Positions 63,521-64,000 of a stretch of 64,000 nt of DNA are shown piece after piece. Under the pieces are notes generated by a model. It had not been told where the DNA came from and made no database searches. It saw nothing but the letters and a program-made list of their open reading frames with translations. This DNA is from Bacteroidales bacterium (GTDB lineage Bacteria; Bacteroidota; Bacteroidia; Bacteroidales; UBA12077), in the NCBI GenBank assembly GCA_016342685.1, contig JAEINU010000001.1, positions 310,001 to 374,000 on the forward strand. The letters run 5' to 3'. Numbering within the stretch: position 1 is the stretch's first letter; every line of letters starts with the position of its first letter. A program made the translations under genes and the position numbers.

Positions 63521-64000
63521 ATGAAAGTAGTTATTATAGAAGATGAGCAGCATAATTGTAAGATGTTAATCGGAATGATTAATAATTTACGTCCGGACTG
63601 GGTAGTTCAAGTGTGTCTCGAAAGCGTTAAGCAATCTATTGAATGGTTTTCCAATAACGAACATCCCGATTTAATTTTCATGGATATTCAGCTTACAGAT
63701 GGTATTTGCTTTTCAATTTTCGACAAAGTCGATCTTGAAAGTATGATTATTTTCACAACTGCTTACGATGAATATGCTATACAAGCATTTAAAGTAAATA
63801 GCATAGATTATTTGCTTAAACCTATGAGTGAAGAGAAGCTTTCTGGTGCAATAAAAAAAGCAGAAAAAGTAATAAGCTATATTGAAAATGAAGATAAAGA
63901 AAAGCCGGATTATGATTCTTTGCTACAGGCTTTAAAAACAGGGACAAAAAATTATAGAAAAAGATTTTTGATTGCAGGAGTAAGTTCGTTTTTTAAGATT
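63521..64000 (+). CDS. LytTR-type response regulator, cut by the right edge
   Basis: From the ATG at 63521 the frame is open to the end of the window (160 codons). The receiver domain is complete: MKVVIIEDEQHNCKMLIG, acceptor Asp in PDLIFMDIQLTDG, then IIFTTAYDEYAIQAFKVNSIDYLLKP, the pattern typical of LytTR/AgrA-type regulators. A linker and the first residues of the expected LytTR DNA-binding domain follow (KNYRKRFLIAGVSSFFKI). It pairs with the LytS-type kinase just upstream and is a candidate for binding the direct repeats in front of the efflux operon. Confidence 0.88.
   Translation, partial: MKVVIIEDEQHNCKMLIGMINNLRPDWVVQVCLESVKQSIEWFSNNEHPDLIFMDIQLTDGICFSIFDKVDLESMIIFTTAYDEYAIQAFKVNSIDYLLKPMSEEKLSGAIKKAEKVISYIENEDKEKPDYDSLLQALKTGTKNYRKRFLIAGVSSFFKI

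Noticed and set aside
1-64000. Insertion sequences, integrases, phage genes, toxin-antitoxin pairs, restriction systems, tRNA or rRNA genes
   Set aside because: None was recognised; gene content and composition look like stable chromosome throughout.

Overview
The window looks like chromosome from a marine-type Bacteroidota (class Bacteroidia, probably order Marinilabiliales). The reasons are low G+C, promoter boxes of the Bacteroidota type (TTG, about 19-20 bases, TAnnTTTG), and families largely confined to the phylum: the PUR-like DUF3276 protein, DUF5606, DUF5687, DUF1573, DUF4846, a tricorn-like S41 protease and a subtilisin with a type IX secretion tail. The FeoA-FeoB fusion and long NusB also fit. 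The genus is inferred, not shown. No phage, transposon, CRISPR array, tRNA or rRNA was seen.

Left part (1-13,000), mostly housekeeping: the start of feoB (minus strand, cut by the edge) behind a promoter with a perfect inverted repeat; a hypothetical gene joined to a thiamine-binding protein; DUF3276; a nusB / DUF1573 / yajC / ybbR / coaE / J-domain series; DUF5606; mazG with a SAM-hydrolase-family gene; phoH and purC; a small winged-helix regulator with a membrane partner; and a PfkB sugar/nucleoside kinase.

Signalling block (13,000-21,700): two very large paralogous hybrid histidine kinases in tandem, followed by a third copy reduced to a short remnant (pre-kinase linker joined to a receiver domain that has lost its phospho-acceptor Asp). 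Then come an ABC-type exporter (DUF5687 permease plus ATPase), a STAS/SEC14-like protein, a TetR / metallo-hydrolase operon with an operator, a DUF4846 lipoprotein, an ABC-F ATPase, a tricorn-like protease and a lone TolC protein.

Middle part (33,700-46,800): a little-known cluster of a 42-residue membrane peptide, a 94-residue protein and a trypsin-fold protein that seems to have lost two of three catalytic residues; an aspartate ammonia-lyase fused to an N-terminal cyclic-nucleotide-binding domain; and a minus-strand operon in which the exonuclease VII genes xseA and xseB are separated by two TPR-containing histidine kinases. A MORN-repeat protein and dnaK follow.

Right part (48,900-64,000): panB, an RluA-type pseudouridine synthase, a membrane-anchored LytTR regulator, a nitronate-monooxygenase-like enzyme, a cold-shock protein, YhcH, an M3 peptidase, and an RND efflux operon (adaptor, pump, TolC) that runs into a LytS-type kinase and LytTR response regulator (cut by the right edge). 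The RND operon, the lone tolC and the nitronate-monooxygenase gene each have a pair of short direct repeats spaced 21-22 bp (two helical turns) upstream, the arrangement LytTR-domain regulators usually bind. That gives a testable hypothesis of LytTR control of export genes. No wholly new defence or mobile system was found. The most unusual items are the cNMP-aspartase fusion, the degenerate protease cluster, the split xse operon and the paired repeats.
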